Origin: SCBR16-9 sp964537975
Lineage (GTDB): Bacteria; Hydrogenedentota; Hydrogenedentia; Hydrogenedentales; SCBR16-9
Length of the DNA stretch: 64,000 nt
Assembly: GCA_964537975.1 (NCBI GenBank)
Contig: CAZIDP010000009.1
Coordinates: 52,560-116,559 of the forward strand
Direction: 5' to 3'
The position numbers were made by a program, and so were the translations under genes. How positions within the stretch are numbered: the stretch's first letter is position 1; every line of letters starts with the position of its first letter. Of the stretch, positions 26,284 to 35,276 are shown one piece after another. A model generated the notes under the pieces. The model did not search any database. It worked only from the letters and a program-made list of their open reading frames with translations, and was not told the origin of the DNA.

Positions 26284-27345
26284 TCATCCAAAACGACCGC
26301 CAAAAGTATGCAACCATTCAGCAAGGTTATTGTGTGCATCAGCATGTGCAGGATTATTTGCATACGCATTCGGGTGCATTGTGGTAAGTATCACAGGGTG
26401 TTTCGATTCAAAACGAACAAACTCGACATGCCCATCCAGAAACAACACATTGCATCCACCTGGTATATGGTTGAACATCATGGTATTGCCAGAAGTACCC
26501 CAGCTTCTATCCGCAGCCCAGGCATCCCACATGATCGGCATTTCTGATTGCGATGTAGCACCTGCACCCGGATTATTAATATCGGTGATGAAAAACCGTT
26601 CGACACCGTCTCTGAGTCGATAATAGGTACTGGGCAGAGGAGTTACACCATCATCGTCGATACCGGTCCAGGGAAATCCAGACAGATCATCCCAACCGGG
26701 CTTGTTACCATTCGCTGTCTCAAACCAGCCTACGGGATAAAAGCACCACTTGTTATTCATCTGGCGCATTTCTGCCTCGGTGTAGGAGTTCATCCAGGGA
26801 TGCTGCCCTGTCGGATAACCATCTGGTCGCTGTGCATGAATGTTTGCGTAAGCATTCATCCACCGGGATGCCGTTGGCAATGCATACGCAACATAAAGGT
26901 AAGAATAGGGTTGTGACAACCGGCTATGAAGGCATGGCTGTACATTCTTATTTTCACGTTGACCTTCTTCAGTAATCTCCTGCACTTGAGTAACTATATC
27001 TTCTTGATCGCCCCCCCAGCTACCAGTTCCTGAATCTGAAGGGCATATCATTATCGAAGGATCATTCCAGTAATCAGGATAGAGTGTGGAAGAATCAAAA
27101 GCATTGAAGGTACTCCAACCCCAAGCCCGATACCGATACATGGGGGGATACATTGCACCACGTGATTCCCCTGCGTACATTTTAAATATAAGTCCGAACT
27201 GTTTCAGATTGTTGGCGCATGAGGAACGACGTGCCGCTTCTCTTGCCCTTGCCAGTGCTGGCAATAGAATTGCTGCCAGAATTCCAATGATGGCTATCAC
27301 TACCAGCAATTCAATCAGTGTAAATCCCTTGTTTTTCTTGCACAT
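26284..27345 (-). CDS. Type II/IV pseudopilin-like protein with H-X9-DG motif
   Basis: A 353-residue protein. The ATG at 27345, preceded by AGAAGG, gives the short leader MCKKNKG before the prepilin cleavage site and helix FTLIELLVVIAIIGILAAILLPALARARE. The C-terminal part has the H-x9-DG segment (HIPGGCNVLFLDGHVEFV) found in large pseudopilin-like families expanded in Planctomycetes, Lentisphaerae and relatives. A prepilin peptidase would cut after Gly and methylate Phe. The role may be surface display or a type II secretion-like pilus. No assembly genes are adjacent; a PilC/GspF gene is at 47777. Confidence 0.88.
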   Translation of the reverse strand: MCKKNKGFTLIELLVVIAIIGILAAILLPALARAREAARRSSCANNLKQFGLIFKMYAGESRGAMYPPMYRYRAWGWSTFNAFDSSTLYPDYWNDPSIMICPSDSGTGSWGGDQEDIVTQVQEITEEGQRENKNVQPCLHSRLSQPYSYLYVAYALPTASRWMNAYANIHAQRPDGYPTGQHPWMNSYTEAEMRQMNNKWCFYPVGWFETANGNKPGWDDLSGFPWTGIDDDGVTPLPSTYYRLRDGVERFFITDINNPGAGATSQSEMPIMWDAWAADRSWGTSGNTMMFNHIPGGCNVLFLDGHVEFVRFESKHPVILTTMHPNAYANNPAHADAHNNLAEWLHTFGGRFG

Positions 27346-27558
27346 TGCTTTACCTTCTCTTGTTTGTTTCCCGTTGGATACCCTGTAAGTTAAAACATTG
27401 CTACTAATGTGTTCCGAGATTCGAAAATTCAAACCCCGGAACAACTTTATACAGCAGGAGCTTAACTACAAACCGCTGTTTTGCATCCAGGTAAAGTTGC
27501 CTACTTACCCTGCCCTGCAAAACTTGCAAGCGAACAGCTTTGAGTCTATTCCGTCTGA

Positions 27559-28947
27559 TTAGCCATGTTGTATTCTTTTGTGGTGCCACACAACACCTAT
27601 GGATGCGAAAGCCAGTACAAGAACCATCAACAACCCTGTGGATGACACAGGTAATTGGGGTACTTCTTCTGTAACGATGACTGTTCTTGTAACAGTAGCT
27701 GCCTGGTTACCTGCCGCATCCGCTACATCATAGGTAATAAAATAGTTACCGACTGTTTCCGTGTCGACTTCATCACCACCAATGATGATCTCACTGGTCA
27801 AATCGCCATCCCAATCATCTATGGCAGTTGCGCCTGGATCATTCCATGCATCTCCACGCATCAGATAAACTATAGAATTACCATTCCTACTGATAACCGG
27901 TGGGACTACATCCAGCCAATGACCACCACCTTCTGGCGACAATCGGATGTAATCAACGGCTAACCAGCCAAATCCATCAGCACGGCTGTCGACAATATGC
28001 AGATACAATGCTTTGCCTTGCTCAGCACTTACGTTTACGGAGCGAATAGCCGATGCATCACTTCGTGGTGGGAAAATCCGTGCAACCTCGGAATCATCTT
28101 CCCAACGCCGTACACTGACATAATTTTCGTCTGTGGAGTTTTGATCTGGTGGTCCATTGTGGCCGGAAACAAGCATCATCAATGTCTCATTGCCTTCACC
28201 AACCATGAATGGACCAGAGGTCAGTGTGCCTGTAAGCACATCATTACCCGCATTGTTTACACCATCATAACTGGAGCTTGCATGGTAGTCACCTTGAGGT
28301 GGACCAGCACCCCAGCCTTGATTATATGTTGCGATATTGAAAACGCCTTCAACGGACCAGATTCTTGCATCAAAAGGTGGGCCGTCTTCAAAGTCTTCCA
28401 GCACATCAGCCCCCATCGAAGGGCCGGTCAGGCTGAATGAATCAACGGCGATCCAGGCATAACCGGTAGCATCGCTGTTGTCGACAATTTCAATATATAC
28501 TTCACGACCTAATAGATTGGCAACATCTATTTCACGTTCTACAAACGGGTCTGATCCTGGTGGGTGTATACGATCTGTCAACTCTTCATCTGTTTCCGCA
28601 TCACGTAACACTACCCAGTTGTAAGGCGGGTCAACTGTCCCGTCGCCACCAGTAGTATCAGGCCACTGACGGTGACCTGCGATCAGAAATCGAAAGGTTG
28701 CGTTGTCTATCACAAACGGATCAGACACCAAGGTGCCCGTTGCATTTTCAGGACGGCTGCGTACCATGTACGTACCTTCAGCATCAGGTGGCGCTTGTGT
28801 AGATGGCTCGCCATTGAATGCCGTTCCTGCAGTAATCGTCCATCCTGTCAGGTCACCAGTTTCAAAATCCCCATTGGTAATTTGAGCCCCGGCAACCAAA
28901 CTATATGCGAGGAAGCATGCCAAACTACCTATCCAGCATCGTTTCAT
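27559..28947 (-). CDS. Secreted protein with two repeated jelly-roll-like domains, DUF5011 and C-terminal sorting tail
   Basis: A 462-residue exported protein. After the signal peptide (ending LVAGAQ) come two related domains of about 150 residues. Each has a GDFETGDLTGW or LEDFEDGPPF opening, a GTLVSDPF or GTLTSGPF segment, an LIAGH or LVSGH strand, and a YIEIVDNSDATGYAWIAVDSF or YLHIVDSRADGFGWLAVDYI close. A DUF5011 (HYR-like) domain follows (DPGATAIDDWDGDLTSEI). The end is LPVSSTG, a hydrophobic stretch and a basic HHKR tail, a tripartite pattern like exosortase/sortase-type CTERM signals. It probably binds surfaces or glycans on the cell exterior. It is upstream of the pseudopilin gene on the same strand, with a 213-base gap. 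Confidence 0.75.
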   Translation of the reverse strand: MKRCWIGSLACFLAYSLVAGAQITNGDFETGDLTGWTITAGTAFNGEPSTQAPPDAEGTYMVRSRPENATGTLVSDPFVIDNATFRFLIAGHRQWPDTTGGDGTVDPPYNWVVLRDAETDEELTDRIHPPGSDPFVEREIDVANLLGREVYIEIVDNSDATGYAWIAVDSFSLTGPSMGADVLEDFEDGPPFDARIWSVEGVFNIATYNQGWGAGPPQGDYHASSSYDGVNNAGNDVLTGTLTSGPFMVGEGNETLMMLVSGHNGPPDQNSTDENYVSVRRWEDDSEVARIFPPRSDASAIRSVNVSAEQGKALYLHIVDSRADGFGWLAVDYIRLSPEGGGHWLDVVPPVISRNGNSIVYLMRGDAWNDPGATAIDDWDGDLTSEIIIGGDEVDTETVGNYFITYDVADAAGNQAATVTRTVIVTEEVPQLPVSSTGLLMVLVLAFASIGVVWHHKRIQHG

Positions 28948-29193
28948 TTTTCTCTCCTTTGTTTTTGCCCACTTTACAGATCAATGCTTACATGACATTT
29001 TTTGCATATAACTGATCTTTATCGTCACTATGATGCAACAAAAATTGAAATTTGACAATAGCAAAAATTGCAAAAACTTGGCATTTATTGCGCAGCCCTT
29101 CATAAAACTAGCTGCTAAATCTGTATTTTCTACTATTTATTGAATTTTATTTTCATTATTATTTACTAAAGACCTGATCAAAAGGAGGAGTCT
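28948..29193. other. Intergenic region before the candidate micro-ORFs
   Basis: AT-rich sequence between two minus-strand genes. It should carry the promoter of the gene at 27559-28947, but no clear boxes are visible. No other gene is seen. Confidence 0.35.
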
Positions 29194-29226
29194 ATGGGAT
29201 ATTATGCGAGCGGGTGTGGCATTTGA
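29194..29226 (+). CDS. Candidate 10-residue micro-ORF with very strong ribosome site
   Basis: AAAGGAGGA lies 5-6 bases before an ATG that opens a 10-codon frame, MGYYASGCGI. An overlapping frame at 29204-29278 would encode 24 residues, MRAGVAFDTKEGFLEM and eight more. The ribosome site is one of the best in the window, yet no long gene follows. It could be a leader peptide, a translated micro-protein or a frameshifted relic. There is no homology I can claim. Confidence 0.3.
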   Translation: MGYYASGCGI

Positions 29227-29310
29227 TACTAAGGAAGGATTTTTAGAAATGTATAAGGAAGAATTTCTACATATTTAATATACATATTAATTATATGTGC
29301 TAGGTGTATA

Positions 29311-31626
29311 TTAGTCCAGATAGAACAAGCGGGTATCGCCACTTTTCAATGACAACACAAAATTATCCCGTTGCACCCAGCCTAATGCAGGATCAAAAAG
29401 ATCAAATATATCTCTGGTTTCAGGTAGTACAATAGTGCGCTCACCAGTCGACTTGCCATGTAAAGCAATCAAGGTATCGCTAATGTGTACCGTATCAAAA
29501 AAAGTTTGGCTGCCACTTCGGAAACGAATTGGCTGTTCCATTATCCCCAGAATCTCTCTAAGTAATTCTGGTGTTGCTGTTGGTTCCGCAATATAAATGG
29601 AAGTCCATCCACTCTCCAAGACACGCAATGCAACGCTTACCTCGCCACTATCTGTATAATTTGCCAACGAATCGGCTTCTGAATCATCAATATAAAACAT
29701 GGGATACCAATTACCCCCTATGCCCCAAGCAGCATCTTGTGCTATCCATCTTCCGGCAAGCAAGTAGTTTGATCCAGATGGATGTGGTTCATTGAATGTC
29801 TTGACTTGCATTCCCACAGTGTTGCTGATGTTGTCATCTGACATATGGGTTTCCGAATGATACCCCGATGCGTACATCCAGATCGCTGTAGCTTCGTTTT
29901 GTGCTAATCTTTCATGAAGAATTTCAATTTCATTTTCAGTAAGAGAAAATGCGTTCAAAAAGATGTAATTAAGTGCATAGGGTGCGATTCCATCCAGAAC
30001 ATCTTGCAACAGACAAAATTGCGTCGCCAGACCAATCCGCATGATGCTGTCCCGCATACCGGTTAACAAGTGACGGTTCAGTGGCTCATCGCATTTCTGA
30101 TAAAACCGTGAGATTTCATCAACAACAACCAGCAGTTCAGGTTGGAAGTCAGGTAAAGGGTATGCCTTGGGGCGTTCAGAAGTTGGGGTATCCCCAACAT
30201 CTACCCCATCTACATCTATTTGCCCCGCATCTGGTGCAGCATGGTCACTGTTCAACCGACGATTATGCATAAGCCTGTAAGCATCATGCATTGAAGCGAA
30301 GACATCCCACTGTGCCGGATCATGTAACCAACCCTCGCCCTGGGGATCAGACCAGACAAGCCCCAAGCCATGGAGCAATGCCATCGCGAAATTTCGTTTT
30401 TGAACGTTGTAAACATCATCACTGCGAATGCCTACAATACGGGCAATATCACCAGAAAGTGGATCGCGGGAAACTGGTGTACGGGTATCATCAATGAGAA
30501 ACCAACGCTTGCCATGATACTGCGCGCTGTTAATCGGCCCCATCATACCTCCTGCGCCTCCCAGTCCACGGTCTATTGCTGACACCGGGCTGATGAAACC
30601 ATCCAGATTGCTGTCGAGCAGATTGCCCAACGCTAAGTGTCCAGTGCTGTTCGAATTAAGCTCAAAAGAAAACCCATAAGGCACTAAAACCAAATGGTCT
30701 CGGGGTATTAATTGCTTCAAATGTGCAGCAAGCATTGCGATTACGTCTGCAATAAGCCCAGATTGAAATTCCAGATAATCTATTACAGGTTGATCTGTTA
30801 ACAGATCATAAAACACGGACTCCTCATCTGTGAAATCCATTTCCAATGGTATCTCTGCATTTCCAAAAGTATAGTCCGTTGAATGCCAGGCAGATTGCAT
30901 CAGTGCATCATCGCCATATTTTCGTTGCAACCAAGACTGAAATGCCTGTTTGGCAGGCAATGAGCGATCAAAACCACCACGAATAAGCCAATGACCGTCC
31001 TCAAGTGCTGTAATTATAACTCCCTGGATGCGGTGTTGATTGTTATATCTACCCAGTTTTTCTACCATTTCTGTTAATGACTCTTGCGCACCAAGTAACC
31101 ACCAGTCCGAAGCAGGACTGGGGTAGTTGCGTAATGAGTCTCCAATCAATATTTGCTCGCTGGGGTTCTCTTGCAGCCATTCCAGTGGTGGGTTCAAGTT
31201 TACTTGCAATAAAAATGATGCTCGGGCATCCAATGCGACGATCATGTCGATCCTGAGTAGCGTTTCTTCAAATTTTCCCAAGGAACCCCAGGAAGCATCA
31301 AATGGAATAATGTATTGATGTATTCCCGCGTTGGCAGCCATTGTGATCTCATCTTCAAGTACATCCCAGGTAGTTTCATTCAACACACCCAAGTGAAAAT
31401 AGAGAGGCACATCCAACCCGATTACAGAGGTTGCGTCCGCTTCACCGGTTCTGGTTCCACTGGCTTGCTGTTGGGTGATTGGGCGTAATGAATCAACAGA
31501 ATACTCATCGGATACAGAAAGGCGACCTAACCAAATACCCATAACACCCGCTCCCGCAATGAGCAGAATGACAAGGAGTATTCGGCCATAAAAAGCCAGC
31601 AGATCAGGTGTTTCTTGATTGGACAT
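29311..31626 (-). CDS. Membrane-anchored GH42-like (beta-galactosidase-type) protein
   Basis: A 771-residue protein with an N-terminal membrane anchor (LLVILLIAGAGVMGIWLG) and a large outside part. The pattern resembles the GH42-like TIM-barrel family. It opens with VPLYFHLGVLNETTWDVLEDEITMAANAGIHQYIIP. A KQAFQSWLQRKYGDDALMQSAW segment follows, typical of glycosidases that take whole-polypeptide substrates. A C-terminal region of Rossmann-like strands matches the trimerisation part of GH42. Catalytic acids cannot be assigned with certainty. Its start overlaps the prenyl synthase stop by 23 bases, so it is tightly coupled to that gene. Confidence 0.6.
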   Translation of the reverse strand: MSNQETPDLLAFYGRILLVILLIAGAGVMGIWLGRLSVSDEYSVDSLRPITQQQASGTRTGEADATSVIGLDVPLYFHLGVLNETTWDVLEDEITMAANAGIHQYIIPFDASWGSLGKFEETLLRIDMIVALDARASFLLQVNLNPPLEWLQENPSEQILIGDSLRNYPSPASDWWLLGAQESLTEMVEKLGRYNNQHRIQGVIITALEDGHWLIRGGFDRSLPAKQAFQSWLQRKYGDDALMQSAWHSTDYTFGNAEIPLEMDFTDEESVFYDLLTDQPVIDYLEFQSGLIADVIAMLAAHLKQLIPRDHLVLVPYGFSFELNSNSTGHLALGNLLDSNLDGFISPVSAIDRGLGGAGGMMGPINSAQYHGKRWFLIDDTRTPVSRDPLSGDIARIVGIRSDDVYNVQKRNFAMALLHGLGLVWSDPQGEGWLHDPAQWDVFASMHDAYRLMHNRRLNSDHAAPDAGQIDVDGVDVGDTPTSERPKAYPLPDFQPELLVVVDEISRFYQKCDEPLNRHLLTGMRDSIMRIGLATQFCLLQDVLDGIAPYALNYIFLNAFSLTENEIEILHERLAQNEATAIWMYASGYHSETHMSDDNISNTVGMQVKTFNEPHPSGSNYLLAGRWIAQDAAWGIGGNWYPMFYIDDSEADSLANYTDSGEVSVALRVLESGWTSIYIAEPTATPELLREILGIMEQPIRFRSGSQTFFDTVHISDTLIALHGKSTGERTIVLPETRDIFDLFDPALGWVQRDNFVLSLKSGDTRLFYLD

Positions 31627-32494
31627 ATAACGGGAAAAGCCTCAACATATCTGCACGGTCTGCAAATACTTCTAATGCGCCGATTGCTTTGTTGGTCAAC
31701 TTCTGTACTTTGTCTTTGGCACCACACACCCCAAGATGTGTCGCAAATGTACTTTTTCCATCATCTTCACCACTAACCTTACATGCATCCAGTAAATCGT
31801 CGGTAATTTGAAAAGCCAGGCCCAAATTTTCTGCATATACCTGAAGTGCGTTCATAGATAATGTATCCATACCCAACACTATTGCCGGAACCTCCAGAGC
31901 GGACAGAAAAAGCACACTGGCCTTGTGATGATGAATGCATTCCAGATCACTCAAACTGGGAGTATTACCAGTAAAGCACAAATCGAGGTGTTGCCCATAT
32001 ACCAAGCCTCCTGTGCCAATTGCTTCAGCAAACCGTAGAACGGCATCACCAGTAGACTCATTACGGTTTAAACTGGCACAGTTCTGAACAATTAATTGAA
32101 AACCCAAAGAAATCAATCCCATAGATGCCAAGATCGCAGTTGCTTTATCGAATGCCAAGTGCGTGCATGGCAAACCTCTTCTGGTAATTCCGTTATCCAT
32201 ACAAGGCAAATCATCCAGAATGAGAGATGCTGTATGTGCCAGCTCTATCGCGCAAGCGGCATCCAACATACTTTCTGGCTGTACATTGCATAAATCTGCA
32301 ACTGCCAGGGTTAAAATTGGACGTAACCTTTTACCTTGTCCCAACACCGCATAGCGCATTGCTTTGTGGACTTCGCCAGGAGCTTTGTCTATTCCAGGCA
32401 ATCGTATATCCAAGGCAAGATTGATAATATCGCGACGCACCTGCAAGTACGCTTGCAATTCCGTAACAGATTCTTCTGTTTTCAAATGGTGCAT
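31604..32494 (-). CDS. Isoprenyl (farnesyl/geranylgeranyl) diphosphate synthase
   Basis: A 296-residue trans-prenyltransferase of the IspA class, condensing isopentenyl diphosphate with allylic diphosphates in the cytoplasm. The first Asp-rich motif is LDDLPCMDN with ITRRG downstream (bacterial DDx4D type), and the second is QITDDLLDA. GQGKRLRPIL near the N-terminus binds diphosphate. The chain length is likely C15-C20. The ATG at 32494 is chosen over a TTG one codon earlier. The gene abuts the GT2 gene stop and overlaps the GH42-like gene start, an unusual setting for this housekeeping enzyme. Confidence 0.93.
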   Translation of the reverse strand: MHHLKTEESVTELQAYLQVRRDIINLALDIRLPGIDKAPGEVHKAMRYAVLGQGKRLRPILTLAVADLCNVQPESMLDAACAIELAHTASLILDDLPCMDNGITRRGLPCTHLAFDKATAILASMGLISLGFQLIVQNCASLNRNESTGDAVLRFAEAIGTGGLVYGQHLDLCFTGNTPSLSDLECIHHHKASVLFLSALEVPAIVLGMDTLSMNALQVYAENLGLAFQITDDLLDACKVSGEDDGKSTFATHLGVCGAKDKVQKLTNKAIGALEVFADRADMLRLFPLYVQSRNT

Positions 32495-32497
32495 CAA

Positions 32498-33910
32498 CTA
32501 AGACCCGCCCTGCTTTTTATTTTGATTACTATGGCCGACATTATCACAATCTTCAAGCGCAAACCAGCCACCAATGTCAAACGGTTCTCCAGTATCTTCA
32601 CTAAAGAACAAGTGGTTTGCACGTAAATCAATCTTTTCCCCATGTGACAACGAAATAACCTTGTCGACATCCAATTGGACAACTTCAGAAGTATTGGCAG
32701 ACAACTCCATAACACTATTTCCGTCCCGAATAAGCTGGATATTGGTAGCACCGAGTTCAGGATAACAATTTATATGAGAGAGCCGCAAACCTTGTTCCGG
32801 TATGTGAACAGATGCTTCAGGTGCCATAGGTCTGATTTTCAGGTCTAATGCATCTCCACCCGGCAATGTACATGTGTACTCTTTGGAAGGGTACCATCCA
32901 TCAGTTGGTAATTGTACAACCGGGCAAAACATGCGCTTTTTCAAGATTAATGGCCAGAAGCGTTTTGGCTTTGCGCCTGACTTGAACATTCGAAATCGAT
33001 ATCGTATCGTGACAGGCACTAGCATGATGGCCGACACCCAGGCCTTTGCGTGCTTAACTACCCGCCAGTATTGCCCATCAAGCAGCGACCTGCCTACAGC
33101 ACGTATTTCGCCAATGAAAACCAAGAACAAAATAAAAGGGCTATATATCAGAGGAAAATTACGCAGTATCACCTTAAAACGATTGCGCGTGTTCAAATAA
33201 TACTTTCGCTGTACATATTTGTCTTGTCCCATACTGGCACTGAATTTATGTCGTATCACTGCTTGTGGGCAGGTAAAGATAGTGTAACCAAAGCTCCATA
33301 TACGCATGCACAGGTCCAAGTCATCCAGATAGATTTCAAAGTCTTCCGGTAACAAGCCCACTTTTGAAAATACTTTTGCCCGAATGAACATTGCACCACC
33401 ACATACCCCCACAACAGACTGTGGTTCGCTCCACTGCGCAGTGTCTGCACGGCCTATCCCCCGGTCCCACGCGGCTCCGACAATGGAACAATACAATCCC
33501 ATAGAATTCAGAACGCTTGGGGTATCAAACAGTACCATTTTAGGCGCAAGACAGCCACATTGTGGCGTAGTTTCAGCTTGTCTCACAAGTTTTGAAATGG
33601 CATCAGGTGCTATGGAAATGTCATTATTTAACAGAAAAATGTAATCAGCACCATGATCAAGGGCTACGCGAATACCCAAGTTATTACCACCAGACCACCC
33701 ATGATTTTTATCGCATTCCAAACAATCTACCCGGGTATCCTGCCCAAAATTTTCTCGTATATATGCGACAGAGTCATCGCTACTGGCATTGTCTATAAGC
33801 AAGAATCTCATGTTGGGATAATCATTGGCAGTCAAAGAAGAAAAACAGGCGTCGAGATGCTCACGCCCGTTCCAATTTATGATTAATACATATACCAATG
33901 GCTCGTTCAT
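32498..33910 (-). CDS. GT2 family glycosyltransferase with extra C-terminal domain
   Basis: A 470-residue protein. The GT-A domain (residues 1 to about 250) has VLIINWNGREHLDACFSSL, LIDNASSDDSV, NHGWSGGNNLGI and LLNNDISI, followed by CGGAMFIRAKVF and YLDDLDLCMRI. This is the rhamnosyl/WcaE-like subgroup that transfers sugars from nucleotide donors. A membrane-proximal hydrophobic stretch (LIYSPFILFLVFIGEI) follows. The last 140 residues form an unrecognised beta-rich domain. It leads the GT2, prenyl synthase, GH42-like string, so it may build a lipid-linked glycan. Confidence 0.9.
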   Translation of the reverse strand: MNEPLVYVLIINWNGREHLDACFSSLTANDYPNMRFLLIDNASSDDSVAYIRENFGQDTRVDCLECDKNHGWSGGNNLGIRVALDHGADYIFLLNNDISIAPDAISKLVRQAETTPQCGCLAPKMVLFDTPSVLNSMGLYCSIVGAAWDRGIGRADTAQWSEPQSVVGVCGGAMFIRAKVFSKVGLLPEDFEIYLDDLDLCMRIWSFGYTIFTCPQAVIRHKFSASMGQDKYVQRKYYLNTRNRFKVILRNFPLIYSPFILFLVFIGEIRAVGRSLLDGQYWRVVKHAKAWVSAIMLVPVTIRYRFRMFKSGAKPKRFWPLILKKRMFCPVVQLPTDGWYPSKEYTCTLPGGDALDLKIRPMAPEASVHIPEQGLRLSHINCYPELGATNIQLIRDGNSVMELSANTSEVVQLDVDKVISLSHGEKIDLRANHLFFSEDTGEPFDIGGWFALEDCDNVGHSNQNKKQGGS

Positions 33911-33996
33911 ATGGCCAAAAGTATAACAGGCCGCACCACCCGGTTACACTATGTACTTGCGGATTCCCTTAATGAATGCGCTGGCCACAAGCCACT

Positions 33997-35058
33997 TCAT
34001 TTCTCGGCATCTGCTTCAGGTTCTGAAGAGGGCATTGACCAGGGGTACACATTTCTTGGGGAGGATTGGTTATTATTACCACTACTCCGTGTGGTGTTTT
34101 GTGCCCAGGGATACGTTGATTTATTATCGGGAATTGTAAGTCGATCCATATTTTGGCGATTGCCAAAATTGCTAACGTAGTTGCCGCCATGATTGTTATA
34201 CGAAGGTGTTTGGGCTGAAGAGGTGTTTTCTGCTGACTCAGGTGTGACACCACCACTACCAGGCTGAATGTAGACCGGCACACGGGGCCAAACATACGGT
34301 GTTGTATAGTAGGGGTTGTATCCAAAACGGCGCATCCACTCATTCTGCATGGCCTGCGAATCTACGCGTAATGCTTGTTCCTGCAACATTAATTGTTGTC
34401 GATCTATGTCAAGGCTGCGCAAATACTCCGCATATTCAGCCTCCATCATTTCTTGTTCGGCACGTTGCTGTGCCTCCAGCATTTGCTGTTGATAAGCCTC
34501 CATGGCTTGTTGTTGCTGTAATTGCTCCAACATTATTTGTTGGTATAAGAGTTGTATCCCGGCATCAATTTCCGGGTCAGCTTTTTTGTTGCCCTTCAGC
34601 GTAAGTGTAGGCACGCCATTGCTGTTGATAACCCTTTCGCGTTCTAATATACCTTTTTCACGCTCTTCACGGGTAACATAATTATCATTAACAGGCAATT
34701 GTGCCCTATTTTGTGATTCTTCTGACGCATCATCTGCTTGAACCGATCGGTATTCCGGGTCCCGGTTTTCCAGCAATTCTCTCGGGTTTATATTGGCATT
34801 TTTTCGCCATATCTCCCGCAACTGCTCACGATCCGAAGATTTCCTGATTGAATTTACTTCGACATCATTCAAGTTGTAGCTTTTAACTTCACCCGTATCG
34901 GGAAATCGAATAAATATCAATGCGTCCGTTTCAGTAACATATACGCCTTCCAATGCTTCCCCTTGGACAGTTATGCTGTCCGCAAAAACAGGTGAGGCAA
35001 TGCACACCAAGGTGATGCACAGCGCAAACACACCCATTATCTTTAAAACATGTCGCAT
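33997..35058 (-). CDS. Secreted Gln-rich coiled-coil protein of unknown function
   Basis: A 353-residue exported protein. The ATG at 35058 has AAGGA upstream and gives a good signal peptide (MRHVLKIMGVFALCITLVCIA, ending VFADS). Residues of about 25-75 form a small beta domain (GVYVTETDALIFIRFPDTGEVKSYNLNDVE). The middle is a Gln/Glu/Met-rich helical region. The C-terminus is low-complexity Asn/Ser/Pro/Gly with PYYTTPYVWPRVPVY and two YPW motifs. I do not recognise the family. It lies 86 bases upstream of the GT2 gene on the same strand and may share its transcript. Confidence 0.65.
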   Translation of the reverse strand: MRHVLKIMGVFALCITLVCIASPVFADSITVQGEALEGVYVTETDALIFIRFPDTGEVKSYNLNDVEVNSIRKSSDREQLREIWRKNANINPRELLENRDPEYRSVQADDASEESQNRAQLPVNDNYVTREEREKGILERERVINSNGVPTLTLKGNKKADPEIDAGIQLLYQQIMLEQLQQQQAMEAYQQQMLEAQQRAEQEMMEAEYAEYLRSLDIDRQQLMLQEQALRVDSQAMQNEWMRRFGYNPYYTTPYVWPRVPVYIQPGSGGVTPESAENTSSAQTPSYNNHGGNYVSNFGNRQNMDRLTIPDNKSTYPWAQNTTRSSGNNNQSSPRNVYPWSMPSSEPEADAEK

Positions 35059-35189
35059 AAATTGTATCCTTACATCCGTAGATGATCCATGTATGAAATT
35101 AAACAATATGCTCTGTAGGAATTCTACCACGATATCAAATAATCATGATAATGGATACCAACATAAAAATCATCGATTAACCTTATAAC

Positions 35190-35221
35190 GTAAAAACCCC
35201 GAGGGAAGCTTACCCTCGGGG
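35190..35221 (-). terminator. Rho-independent terminator after the rhamnosidase gene
   Basis: A perfect 9-bp stem (CCCCGAGGG / CCCTCGGGG) with a 7-base loop is followed on the minus strand by five T. It is 55 bases downstream of the alpha-L-rhamnosidase stop. Confidence 0.9.
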
Positions 35222-35276
35222 AATAATTTTCTATTCAGATTACCAAAGCAAATTGCATAATACTAATTATGATCAA

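Noticed and set aside
29072..29092. TTGGCATTTATTGCGC, a possible second -24/-12 promoter ahead of the micro-ORFs
   Set aside because: TGGCA and TTGC are only 4 bases apart instead of 6. Shifting to the next GC loses the TT.
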